64,000 nt of DNA. Origin: Legionella sp. PATHC035. GTDB taxonomy: Bacteria > Pseudomonadota > Gammaproteobacteria > Legionellales > Legionellaceae. The stretch is taken from NCBI RefSeq assembly GCF_026191115.1, contig NZ_JAPHOT010000001.1, positions 744,001 through 808,000 of the forward strand. Direction: 5' to 3'. The position numbers and the translations under genes were made by a program. Below the pieces are notes generated by a model. That model was given only the letters and a program-made list of their open reading frames with translations, did no database searches and had not been told where the DNA came from. Below, in pieces: positions 45,606-54,924 of the stretch (position 1 is the first letter of the stretch; the number at the start of each line of letters is the position of its first letter).

Positions 45606-48254
45606 ATGCTTACCGTAAAACAGTTAAAAGAACTGCTCAGTGTCTATCAAAATCAAAAAGCAATTTTTTCTCCTAACCTGGATGCGAAAACACTGCGGAT
45701 TATGCAGCAGGAATCTGCTTATACCTTTTCCTTTTTTACACAATTAATCAAGGGGCGGGATGATAATTCTGCTCTTGATAAAGACGCCATAATCATCAGG
45801 AACTATCTTAAAACACGTTGGGGATTGCTGAAAAAATCGAATCTAGCCTATACCCGCCACCCTTTCTTACCTGCGAACCAGTTCTGTCTTAAAATAGCAG
45901 AAGCCATTGCGGGTCCTAAAGCAGCAATATGTCAGATTTTAATGCCTGGTGTTGTTGGTTTGAATCGAGAAAGCGCTGATCTCAAACTTGAAACAGAACA
46001 AGAGGGACATTTTGAACTTGAAAATTATATTACCAATCAAGCCCATACCAAACTGATACCTATAGCAGAATTCTTCCAAACTGCAAAAGTGGATAGCAAT
46101 CTCGTGATTGCTGATTTCCAACCATCAGCAAACCAAGTGGTCTATCAATTGGGCGGTAGAGATATGCTCAATCTAGAACAGGTTGCTGGCAAGGCCAGTG
46201 AAACATTTATTCAAGTATTAAAGAAACAACACCGTCAAAAATATGATAATAATTCTATCGGTTTTGCCCTACATGAATTAGCTTTGGAGCTTAGAAAAGC
46301 CTCCGTTGCGGATTCAGGAAGGGAGGAATGGGCGGATAATGAGGTTGTCGCCGGAGCAATTAAAACTTTTTATGAACTTTGGCGCATGCTCTCCCGAGAT
46401 CTCAGTTTACCCGAAAATACAGATTTAGATCACAAAACGCCAATTAGACAACTCAGGCTGAAAAGTTATGGCCGTGTCGAACTGACCCTTGAGAGTTATT
46501 TATTGGCTTTATTTGTTCGCCATAAAGATTGCCTACTCACCGAGGAAGAGTTTATCCGACAACAACAAGAAGACATTTTTCCTTGCGCGCATCAAATCTC
46601 TAATTGCCTCTTTGAATTCCTGAATCAATATCCAGATCTCTATAAAGTTCCCATAGATGCTCAAGCAACTCAAGCGAAAGAAGACTTACCATCCCTAACT
46701 TCATTGTTGGATGAGGTATTAGAAGCCTTAACACATCGTCCCCAAATGTTGGATGGTGAGGATGAGGGATTGCTTGAGCAATTGATTCAGTTAATTGGAA
46801 AAAGTTTAGAATACCATGATATAGATTCAGAATATGATGCTACAGAAGCAGCAGCCACTTTTATAGAACCGTTGATTCAAAGTTTTCAGGATTTCATCTA
46901 TTTGACCGATCATCCTACACTTTTTAAGGAAGTGGCAGATGATGTTCAGCCTCGTTTTGCTGAGCTCAAATCGGTCGAGAAAGTCCATGAGTTCATCCAC
47001 CTGTTCTCAAAAGAACAGCAACAATTGATTGTTGATGCGCAATTTAAAGCACTTATCCAAGAATATAATACTAAGGAGAAATTTCAAAAATTAATCGGCA
47101 AACTTGTAGAGCCTGCAAAAAGTAGTTTGAGAAAAAAATATGCAGCACAGCTGGCACCTTCAATTACCTCTTGTCAGGACTTTTTGCAATTACATAAAAA
47201 AGCAAGCCCAGAGTTACTTGATGAAGTGTTTGCATTCCTAGAAGAGAAATATCCGGTACTGCTCAACAGCTATGATAATACATGCCAGATTCTTCAAGCA
47301 CTTTGGTGCAGCAAACAACAAAAAAAAGTTCTAGCGTTTATTAGGCCTAATTTATATCAGTGGTTAAATCCCGATAATTACACTTCATTCCATCAATTTT
47401 TACTAAGCTATGACACAGCAGCACTTCATCGTATGATGGCTGATGAAATAAACAGTCATATTACCTCTTTTAAAGAATGGACTACACTGTATGTTGCCTG
47501 GAGCAATCATGATGCAATTCAATCTGCTCTATTAGAACAATTTTTTTTGCAGTTTAAGGATGAAATTAAAGATGGCGATGCACTAATTTCTCTATTACAA
47601 AAAACGGGAGACAACTCTAAATTAAAAGTACTCGAGAAGTTTTTCTCGCTGATTATCTCAAAAAATCTATTGGAACAATGCTTGGCTTTGATGCCCAGAA
47701 ACACACACGAACGCCTTTTATCAAAAATTCCTTTTGATTGTTTTGTCTCTACAATTTCGGAACTGCAAGAAATTGCTGATTTGTTCCAATCTGACAAACT
47801 ACGCCAAATTATTTTTGCCCAATTCAATCCAGAGAAATTAAATTGTACTAAAGAAGAGTTTGCCTCATTAACACAACTCAAATTCGAACTCAAAATGTTA
47901 GAAGAGTTCGCTCAACGCCTTGATCCCCAAAAAGTAGTGACTCATTTAAAAGATTACCTTGTGAGAATGAGAGTGTCCGGTTGTGATTATTCAATGTTTA
48001 GATCACACCCAAATAAAAAAGTGGGAATGGCTATCCAATTAATCAGTCAATTACAAAATGATAGTTTAAGTACGTTAGAAAAATTGAATGCATTAAGAGA
48101 GGCTCAGCAACAAATTGCAAATGAATATAATTCGTGGGGAACAACTTCTAATAGTCAATTATATTCGATCATTAGTGATAACTTGAATAAAGTGGTCGCA
48201 AGCGAAGAGGATTCTTTGGATCCTGGGCAATCGTTGAGTAGGTTCCATCTATAG
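45606..48254 (+). CDS. Large helical effector candidate, unknown function
   Basis: 882 residues from ATG 45606 (MLTVKQLKELL); a TTG five codons earlier is possible. No signal peptide, no membrane span, almost wholly helical. Residues about 440-800 show an irregular helical repeat with recurring cores such as SCQDFLQLHKKASPELLDE, TSFHQFLLSYDTAAL and TSFKEWTTLYVAW. The C-terminus has SGCDYSMFRSHPNKKVGMAI and a final SEEDSLDPG, an acidic patch compatible with a Dot/Icm signal. No catalytic motif. Size, lack of a signal peptide and neighbours suggest a translocated effector; this is inference. Confidence 0.65.
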   Translation: MLTVKQLKELLSVYQNQKAIFSPNLDAKTLRIMQQESAYTFSFFTQLIKGRDDNSALDKDAIIIRNYLKTRWGLLKKSNLAYTRHPFLPANQFCLKIAEAIAGPKAAICQILMPGVVGLNRESADLKLETEQEGHFELENYITNQAHTKLIPIAEFFQTAKVDSNLVIADFQPSANQVVYQLGGRDMLNLEQVAGKASETFIQVLKKQHRQKYDNNSIGFALHELALELRKASVADSGREEWADNEVVAGAIKTFYELWRMLSRDLSLPENTDLDHKTPIRQLRLKSYGRVELTLESYLLALFVRHKDCLLTEEEFIRQQQEDIFPCAHQISNCLFEFLNQYPDLYKVPIDAQATQAKEDLPSLTSLLDEVLEALTHRPQMLDGEDEGLLEQLIQLIGKSLEYHDIDSEYDATEAAATFIEPLIQSFQDFIYLTDHPTLFKEVADDVQPRFAELKSVEKVHEFIHLFSKEQQQLIVDAQFKALIQEYNTKEKFQKLIGKLVEPAKSSLRKKYAAQLAPSITSCQDFLQLHKKASPELLDEVFAFLEEKYPVLLNSYDNTCQILQALWCSKQQKKVLAFIRPNLYQWLNPDNYTSFHQFLLSYDTAALHRMMADEINSHITSFKEWTTLYVAWSNHDAIQSALLEQFFLQFKDEIKDGDALISLLQKTGDNSKLKVLEKFFSLIISKNLLEQCLALMPRNTHERLLSKIPFDCFVSTISELQEIADLFQSDKLRQIIFAQFNPEKLNCTKEEFASLTQLKFELKMLEEFAQRLDPQKVVTHLKDYLVRMRVSGCDYSMFRSHPNKKVGMAIQLISQLQNDSLSTLEKLNALREAQQQIANEYNSWGTTSNSQLYSIISDNLNKVVASEEDSLDPGQSLSRFHL

Positions 48255-48409
48255 TGACAGTAAAATAGTTAAATGAGTTTGGTGTCGAGAGATTCAACGT
48301 TAATCATTATTCACCCATAGTAGGATTATGTGTGAGTAATAACCGCTTATAAAATCTTCAATGCGCTGCTTCATGATCTTTTCCATTATGAAACGAGCAA
48401 ATGATTACC

Positions 48410-49360
48410 CTAATCCAATCCAATAAAATCAGATGGTTCATTCTCAATAAAGCGTTTGATTAATTGTTGCCAAAAAGGTCGATATAAAATATCAAATAAA
48501 GGGTGTGAATCATCCACAGGAAAACAAGGTCCATGATTTGCTTCCAATAACCAAAGTTTATTGCCCTCTGCTTCAGCCATGAAATCAAAGCCGAAGCAGG
48601 CAATTCGCGGTTGGCTATCTTGCCAAATCGGAGTAAATTGATTTTTCAATGCCTTTATCAATAGTTGGCAAATAGAAACAATAGTCATCTTATAAGGTTG
48701 AAAAATGGCAATTTCATCGCTTAGGCGTTGCACCACATTAAGTCGTTCCTCACTAAGATGCTCGTTGGTAAGATGAGCCTCCAGTTGATTGAAGTTATCT
48801 TCTTGATACGGTTTTAAGGCAATATTCACATAGCCACTCGGAAAAAGTGCTGAGCCTGCATGTGTCGATAAGACCAACAATACGCGAATAGAAAATTTAT
48901 GCCCCAAAGTGGGTCCTTGAATCAGTTGCGGCTTAACAATATAACGTTGCAAAACTTGGGCCCCTCCCATTCGCTTATGGGAAAGAAAATGAGCTTCAAT
49001 GGCATTAAGATCATGAAAGATATGAATATGTTGTCCGTTATTTAGCATGGACGGTTTTAATATCCAAGGTGTGTTGGCAGGCTGTGAGTTACTGATATTA
49101 TCCAAAACAGAAGGCCAAATCTCATCATCGATGAAAAAGGTCTCTGGCATCAAATATTCGAGATGATTTGTTTGGAGAAATGCCGCAAGCAGATGCTTAT
49201 ACTCTAAGGTTTGACTAATCAGTGGTGAAAAATGGAGCCACTTCTCATTCACTGACGCCAGCGCAGAAAACTTACTTGGCCTCCATCCTTCGGCCTTCAA
49301 GAAGCGAGCTAAATTAGCATGTGTCGGTGTTTTATCTTCTACTAAATGAAATTTTCTCAT
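48410..49360 (-). CDS. Tubulin-tyrosine-ligase (TTL)-like ATP-grasp protein
   Basis: 316 residues. ATP-grasp motifs in TTL order: TPWILKPSMLNNGQHIHIF (Lys102), QVLQRYIVKPQLIQG, GHKFSIRVLLVLS (Lys155, Arg159), CFGFDFMAEAEGNKLWLLE with Asp259 and Glu273, and N-x-G-P (Asn275). TTL and TTLL enzymes add Tyr, Glu or Gly to tubulin or other proteins in eukaryotes. A bacterial copy without operon partners in this genome suggests transfer from a host and use on a host protein. The catalytic set looks complete. The acceptor cannot be read from sequence. Confidence 0.8.
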   Translation of the reverse strand: MRKFHLVEDKTPTHANLARFLKAEGWRPSKFSALASVNEKWLHFSPLISQTLEYKHLLAAFLQTNHLEYLMPETFFIDDEIWPSVLDNISNSQPANTPWILKPSMLNNGQHIHIFHDLNAIEAHFLSHKRMGGAQVLQRYIVKPQLIQGPTLGHKFSIRVLLVLSTHAGSALFPSGYVNIALKPYQEDNFNQLEAHLTNEHLSEERLNVVQRLSDEIAIFQPYKMTIVSICQLLIKALKNQFTPIWQDSQPRIACFGFDFMAEAEGNKLWLLEANHGPCFPVDDSHPLFDILYRPFWQQLIKRFIENEPSDFIGLD

Positions 49361-49571
49361 AAACTTTCATAATCATTGTTTTAATTCTGTTTTTCATAAA
49401 ACAAGTATAGCCCTCATTAGACGAACGCATACTCGCGTGAAGGATTCACACCTCACGCTTTACATCAATACATCCCTTTGATGACTGGTCAAATAGCCTA
49501 TATAATCTTTGTTACACAACTCAAAATCAATGGCTAAACGAGACTGACCATTGCTATGGCTAAGGATACCC

Positions 49572-50945
49572 ATGTTTCGATCCTCTTTAATAATTGCACT
49601 AATGACTTTTAGCATCATCACGCATGCAACCCTCCCTGCAGATCCAATTCAACATTGTTTAGATGTGAGAAGACTTGTGGATTTTACCTCAAGACAGAAA
49701 ATGGCTGCCAAAGAGCCCGGTGTGTTGCGGTTTAAATTTCATAAAATTTCAGCTTCAGAACTGCCGTTAGAGAACTCTGCGGGCAATATGGATGAAGTGA
49801 TTCAAGCGTTAAATAATCAGATTGAAAACTGCACTAAATACCATGGTGAATTTAAAACAGTGACTATTGCTGGCCATCAGTTTAACAGACAAGAATGGTG
49901 CCTCGAAGCCAACAAAAAAATGCTCAGTATTGCAAAAGCTGCCCAAGGCAATTTTCAAAAATATTTAGCGAGCATCAAAAATGAATTTGATTGGTATAAA
50001 AGCGATGGTTGGCCTGAAAATCATGCGGGATTTAAAAAAGGTGAATTTCAATTCACAGCCTATTATGCGCCAGCCGCTGTTGAGGCTCGCACCAAACGGG
50101 GTGGAGGATTTTTATATCCTATCTACAGTAACCCGGGTGTTGTCAATGCAGCTTCAGAATGCAAGAAATTTAATTTGAAAGGTCCTCTTTGCGGAGTTGA
50201 CCCGCTTACTAAAATACCGCGTGGATTTTGTTTGAAAAATGCTGATGGCACCTACTCTATAGCACCAGACCGCGAAGAAATTGATCATGGGGCTTTAAAT
50301 CCGAAATATATAATTGGTTATGTCAAAGACCCAAATGACCCTTCTTTTTTAATGCTTCAAGGCTCTGGTTCATTAATTCTCGATGGCAAAGTATTTCGTA
50401 TTAATTACGATGGCGCCAATGGCAGGCCGCGTACCATGCTGGGACGCATAGTCCAATGTGCACAAGACCCAACCTGTGGTGGTAACCTGGATGCAATGGA
50501 ACGTTGCGCTAAAGATCCTAAATGTCATGATGAAGCAAAGTTACGCTGTAACCTATCTAAAGAGATTAAACTCAGCGGCGCATCAGAAAAGCGAATACGC
50601 CAATATCTCGATAACCCTCTAAACCGCGATAAAGCTGCTGACTTGCGAAATCGCGATCAAAGCTTTGTATTTTTTACTAAAGAAGCTGGAGGCCCATATG
50701 GTTCTGAAAATATTTCGCTCACACCCCATGCTTCATGCGCAACAGATCACCGCGTAATTCCTGTTGGAATGAGTTTTATCTACAGCTGCAAAAAGTCTAC
50801 TTCATGGTGTGTAGCCCAAGACACAGGCGGCGCCATTGTGGGGGCTCATGTTGATGTGTACAAGGGTGAGGGCAATCAAGCCGGTGTGGAAGCAAATGCG
50901 CTCAATCACTCAGGCACATTATTTGTGGCACTGCCAAAAAAATGA
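49572..50945 (+). CDS. mltA: Membrane-bound lytic transglycosylase A (MltA) family
   Basis: 457 residues with a signal peptide (MFRSSLIIALMTFSIITHA). MltA barrel around FQFTAYYAPAAVEARTKRGG and GSGSLILDGKVFRINYDGAN, and the C-terminal 3D domain with the catalytic Asp in AQDTGGAIVGAHVDVY. It cleaves peptidoglycan to 1,6-anhydro-muropeptides. ATG at 49572 has AGGA upstream; a TTG at 49551 is less likely. Three Cys-rich short insertions (for example CAQDPTCGGN, CAKDPKCHDE) lie between the two domains. The signal peptide has no lipobox, unlike E. coli MltA. Confidence 0.9.
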   Translation: MFRSSLIIALMTFSIITHATLPADPIQHCLDVRRLVDFTSRQKMAAKEPGVLRFKFHKISASELPLENSAGNMDEVIQALNNQIENCTKYHGEFKTVTIAGHQFNRQEWCLEANKKMLSIAKAAQGNFQKYLASIKNEFDWYKSDGWPENHAGFKKGEFQFTAYYAPAAVEARTKRGGGFLYPIYSNPGVVNAASECKKFNLKGPLCGVDPLTKIPRGFCLKNADGTYSIAPDREEIDHGALNPKYIIGYVKDPNDPSFLMLQGSGSLILDGKVFRINYDGANGRPRTMLGRIVQCAQDPTCGGNLDAMERCAKDPKCHDEAKLRCNLSKEIKLSGASEKRIRQYLDNPLNRDKAADLRNRDQSFVFFTKEAGGPYGSENISLTPHASCATDHRVIPVGMSFIYSCKKSTSWCVAQDTGGAIVGAHVDVYKGEGNQAGVEANALNHSGTLFVALPKK

Positions 50946-51415
50946 ATCGAACCTCAAGCAACCTAAATTTCATCTGCTACAGCGTTCAGGGAGCACAAGG
51001 AGAGCGGCATTAAAACACGAGCCCACGCGGCCAAGCCGCTGGGCGTAGGCAACAATATGCTCCAAAGCGAGCCGCTCACCACCAATCCACTTCCCTAACA
51101 GGTGATTGTAACTCTCTCTTTAACCATTCAGGTTTAAGGTCACAACTCCATCCTGATTTAATACGCCTCCTTCTTTGTCGCCAAAAATAAAGATAAGTTT
51201 GGTTCTAAAATCGACAGCACACTCCCTCACGAGGCCATGGAGGGTGTAAATCGATTTAGAGATTCAGCAAGCGTAAGCTAGACGCCCCCTGGATTAGTTA
51301 AAAGAACAGAGACAATAAGGCCTTGGTTTTCTTACTGACAAAACACCTTGGAAAAGGATGAATCATCTAATTTACCTCTCAATTGTACACGGTGTTTGAC
51401 AGACTATAAACAGAC

Positions 51416-51438
51416 TTATCCACAGAAAATGTGAATAA
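51416..51438. promoter_or_regulatory. Two head-to-head DnaA-box-like sites
   Basis: TTATCCACA at 51416-51424 is a perfect consensus DnaA box. TGTGAATAA at 51430-51438 is TTATTCACA on the other strand, fitting TTWTNCACA. They are 5 nt apart and inverted. Confidence 0.6.
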
Positions 51439-51535
51439 CTTTTAGGGTATTATTTGGATCTAAAATTAGAGTCAAGCAGATTCTGTAAGGGCTTTTATGA
51501 ACGGTTGATTACTGATTGATTATCGATTGAAATAA

Positions 51536-51544
51536 ATATCCACA
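51536..51544 (+). promoter_or_regulatory. Third DnaA-box-like site
   Basis: ATATCCACA, one mismatch from the TTATCCACA consensus, 111 nt to the right of the inverted pair, in an AT-rich stretch. Confidence 0.4.
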
Positions 51545-51736
51545 GACTTGGATCATTTTGAAAAGGAATTAGGCGTAGCTATCTTATACAAATAAAAAGT
51601 AAAAAAACAGTCTTGACTCAAACTATTTTTCGTCTTTATTTGATTTTGATAACTCGATGAACCATATGCTTAAATAGTTTATTAATTCAGAGAATAAAAT
51701 TGTATTGGGTTGCTTCACTTGGTTGGCTATGACGAA

Positions 51737-52387
51737 CTAATAATCATTAGACCCTGTAAAAGGGACTGCAGAGCAAATCGTTAACAACTCTTCAGGGTGT
51801 TTCACAAGATATGTGGGTTGGTGCTTTAATAATGTTTTCTCTGAATTGTAACCCCAGGTTACAGCGATTGATTGAATATTATTTCTCTTTGCTGCCTCAA
51901 TATCTCGGGTTTCATCTCCAATATAAAATACTTTGCTTTTATCAATTTTGTATTTTTTGAGCGTTTTTTTCAGTAAATGGCGTTTAGAAAAACAATTCGA
52001 TTCATCATGGATAAAATTAAAAAAGTGGTGAATTTGATGCATGTCTAGCCATAGAAGTACATTTTCAACTGAATTAGAAGTTAAGATGCCCAGTGAATAT
52101 CCCGAGTTATAAAAAGTCTCAAGGATTGTTGGAATATTTGCAATCGGCTTCAAATTGATCATTTGTTCGTGTAAAAGATACCTAATCTGTCGTATTAAGG
52201 AAGGTAATTTATAAAAAGAAATCCCTAAAAAATTGATTAATTCTCTTGATGAAAGATCGCGAAGGGATTCAATTTCATGTTCTTTAATCTTTCTGAAGTT
52301 GAATTGTTCCGCCAATAAGTTGGTTTTTTCAATGACGCAGTCAAAACTATCCACTAGCGTACCATCAAAATCAAAAAGTAAATGCAT
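51737..52387 (-). CDS. HAD-superfamily hydrolase, phosphoglycolate-phosphatase-like
   Basis: 216 residues. Motif I LLFDFDGTLVDS with the nucleophile Asp, motif II LGILTSNS, motif III Lys in the SKRHLLKKTLKKY region, motif IV YIGDETRDIEAAK. A helical cap lies between motifs I and II. The family hydrolyses small phosphate esters in the cytoplasm; Gph-like enzymes remove phosphoglycolate and PpaX-like ones pyrophosphate. The substrate is not certain. Confidence 0.88.
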   Translation of the reverse strand: MHLLFDFDGTLVDSFDCVIEKTNLLAEQFNFRKIKEHEIESLRDLSSRELINFLGISFYKLPSLIRQIRYLLHEQMINLKPIANIPTILETFYNSGYSLGILTSNSVENVLLWLDMHQIHHFFNFIHDESNCFSKRHLLKKTLKKYKIDKSKVFYIGDETRDIEAAKRNNIQSIAVTWGYNSEKTLLKHQPTYLVKHPEELLTICSAVPFTGSNDY

Positions 52388-52593
52388 GAGTTAATGTCCT
52401 GATATGGAGCGATAATTTGGAATTCATACAAGCTAATAATAGATCCAATCCTACCTATTAAGCAAACTTAGGAGTTAGGACTTTTACCTTGCCGAGCAAC
52501 AAAAAACCAACATCGATCAGAGCCATTTTCTACGTTGGTTTAAAAATTACTATGCTCAGATGAAAAGACTTGAAGATAATTTCAAAAAAGTCA

Positions 52594-54912
52594 TCACTGG
52601 TTCATTTGCGGTGGTGCTGCAATTCCTATAAACACGACCATCCCATCCCCTCCTGGATTAAAGTAATTATCACTAAAAGGAAGTGGTTTCCAATTATTTG
52701 CAGCCCAAACATTTCCAGCTTGATCTGAAATGGCGTGAGTAAGACGCATTAAAGGATTAAAACTGGGTGGGCCACCTGCACCATTAAGCGGAGTACCATC
52801 GGCGAGCAATACTTGGCTCCCCGCACTGGGTAGGGTATAGCCGGTTGAGGGGGAGATTGCATCACCTGTGGCTAATCCTGTCGGACACTTCGCTGTGTTA
52901 ATGCCACAAAGTTTGGAAATTGAAAATTGAGGAGGGAAGCCAATGCCCTCAAAATTAGCAACCCAGATATTATCGTCACCATCCACAGTAACCCCCCAAG
53001 GTCCGGAAACACCACCTTGGCCGTTATATCCAACAAAAATTCCATTGGGAGCAATTTTATAGATTGTGGAGTCATTTACAGAGGCCACCCAAGCATTACC
53101 TTGCGAATCTAAAGAAACCTCCCTTGTTGAGCTACCGGCTGGCAATTGAACGTCTAAAGTTTTGATGAGTTGGGTTCCGGAAATCACATATTTATTAATT
53201 ACCGAACCTGGGTTGCCAGCAGAAGTTTTGCTGTTACTCACCCATGCAGAACCATCTTGAGCAATAGCTATGTCAAAAGGTCCACTGTTCGCAGGTTCTT
53301 GATAATATATGGCAGAATTAGGATCGCCATTTAAATAAACAACAATCCGGTCATTACCATAGCTGGCCATCCAAATGTTGTTATTTTTATCTGAAACAGT
53401 ACCTTGAACTCTATATAAAGCCGATATATAGCCTAGAGGGCCTGAAATTGGAATGCCCGTTGAGGAAAACTGAGACACGCTCCCCTCCCCTCCTGGAGGC
53501 AAACAGGTATCACAACTCCCCCATCCAAAATTGCCTGTCCATATCGAGCCCCGCGTATCAATGGTAATTCCAAAAGCATTCCCCAAAAGACCACCACCAA
53601 ATAGAGGCGAAGTGGGAGTATCATTCATTCCGTCCGCAGGTTGGCCGTTTGGCTTTAAAACAATCAGCCAGTTGGATGAGTTGGGAGTGCCTTGAATCAC
53701 ATTATTCGTTATCCAAGCGTACCCGTTTTTATCAAAAACTGTTTTGGCAGGCCCACCAAAAGGAGCTGACAAACTGCCGGAATTATTAAATTTTACCGCT
53801 AGAGTCCATGCATCAGGTTTGGTTTTTAACGAAGGTTGATAAGTAGCAAATTGATTCGATTGGACATAGATGCCTAGTACATTATTCGCGGGATTATGCG
53901 CTATATTTAACAATGCATCCAAGGTATTTGTAGGGGCAAAACCATTGACTGTAGTTAATCCAAAAAGAACAGTACAGGCACCTGGCAAATTTTGAACACA
54001 CGATGCAATTAAGTTAGATAAATTATTGAGGGAACGCATTGTATTCGTTTGATCTGCATTAGGTGATGCAGTAATCACTTGCGATAGAGTGCCTTGAATC
54101 GGTGAAACTAAATTATCATTCATACCTGAGGCAATTTTTAATCCTAAGGAGCTACCACTAATTTGGCCATTATTAAAAAATTGTGCCATTGAATAAGCCG
54201 CGCCTACCGTCGTCAATTCGTTAATTGTAATCGCTGGAAGAAGATTTTTACCTATTATAGTTACCAGCTTGGTGTTATTTCCCTGGCGTGCAACTGCATA
54301 AAATGAAGAGGTTTGGGGTATTTGTTCAGGAGGAATATAAATAAAAAATTGGCCTGTTCCATTGGTTGTCGTATTAGCAATCGGTATTGCAGACGTTGAA
54401 CTGGCACTGTAAATAGTCACATTTGCATTCGCAAGTGGAATTGCAGAGACATTCCCTGACTGCACCACCCCCTTGATTGTCGGTTCGAAGGCCCTAACAT
54501 TTAAGGGTTCATTCGTCCCTGCGCATGCTGGAACATTAGGACTACAAACAAAAAGATGATTATGAGGATTAGGATCATGTGGATTAACAGCACCTGAAAC
54601 TCTAAGTTCCAATGTGCAGCTCCCACCAGGTAATAAGGTAAAATTTGCACCACATAAATCAGGATAAGTTGTATCGTTGAGCACTTGGCTTACGTTAGGT
54701 GGTAAATATTTAACAAATCCCCCAGGTAGCGTTCGGCGCGTAGCATTCGTTACGGTATACAATGCGGTTGCAGTATTTCCTATAACCACTTGAGTAGGTA
54801 AGACGGTACCTACTTTGGGTAAAACAGTGTAGGCAACTCCATAGCTCATCGTGCTTAACGAGGTGGCACCAATAAACAGAAATAAAGAGGACATCCTTTT
54901 ATTCTTTTTCAT
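52594..54912 (-). CDS. Secreted NHL/virginiamycin-B-lyase-like beta-propeller protein
   Basis: 772 residues with a signal peptide (about 1-25). N-terminal Ig-like part with several Cys (CGANFTLLPGGSCTLELRV), a carboxypeptidase-regulatory-like domain (about 130-215, NVTIYSASSTSAIPIANTTT), then from about 370 a beta-propeller with repeats of the type GNAWVASVNDSTIYKI, NIWVANFEG and GSIWTGNFGWG. Such propellers resemble streptogramin lyase (Vgb) but the lyase residues cannot be confirmed here. It follows the beta-barrel gene at 54925 by 12 nt, so the two are co-expressed, probably at the cell surface. Confidence 0.8.
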   Translation of the reverse strand: MKKNKRMSSLFLFIGATSLSTMSYGVAYTVLPKVGTVLPTQVVIGNTATALYTVTNATRRTLPGGFVKYLPPNVSQVLNDTTYPDLCGANFTLLPGGSCTLELRVSGAVNPHDPNPHNHLFVCSPNVPACAGTNEPLNVRAFEPTIKGVVQSGNVSAIPLANANVTIYSASSTSAIPIANTTTNGTGQFFIYIPPEQIPQTSSFYAVARQGNNTKLVTIIGKNLLPAITINELTTVGAAYSMAQFFNNGQISGSSLGLKIASGMNDNLVSPIQGTLSQVITASPNADQTNTMRSLNNLSNLIASCVQNLPGACTVLFGLTTVNGFAPTNTLDALLNIAHNPANNVLGIYVQSNQFATYQPSLKTKPDAWTLAVKFNNSGSLSAPFGGPAKTVFDKNGYAWITNNVIQGTPNSSNWLIVLKPNGQPADGMNDTPTSPLFGGGLLGNAFGITIDTRGSIWTGNFGWGSCDTCLPPGGEGSVSQFSSTGIPISGPLGYISALYRVQGTVSDKNNNIWMASYGNDRIVVYLNGDPNSAIYYQEPANSGPFDIAIAQDGSAWVSNSKTSAGNPGSVINKYVISGTQLIKTLDVQLPAGSSTREVSLDSQGNAWVASVNDSTIYKIAPNGIFVGYNGQGGVSGPWGVTVDGDDNIWVANFEGIGFPPQFSISKLCGINTAKCPTGLATGDAISPSTGYTLPSAGSQVLLADGTPLNGAGGPPSFNPLMRLTHAISDQAGNVWAANNWKPLPFSDNYFNPGGDGMVVFIGIAAPPQMNQ

Positions 54913-54924
54913 TTTTCCTATTTC

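Larger units (their letters stand above)
50946..51736. other. 790-nt gene-free stretch with DnaA-box-like sites
   Basis: No gene found. The left part (about 50990-51080) is more GC-rich than its surroundings; the right part (51400-51700) is AT-rich and contains the DnaA-box-like sites listed separately. No tRNA or hairpin-plus-T-run was recognised. Confidence 0.5.

Noticed and set aside
51416-51544. Chromosomal or plasmid origin of replication
   Set aside because: No dnaA, dnaN, repA or iteron array nearby; three boxes are too few for an origin call.
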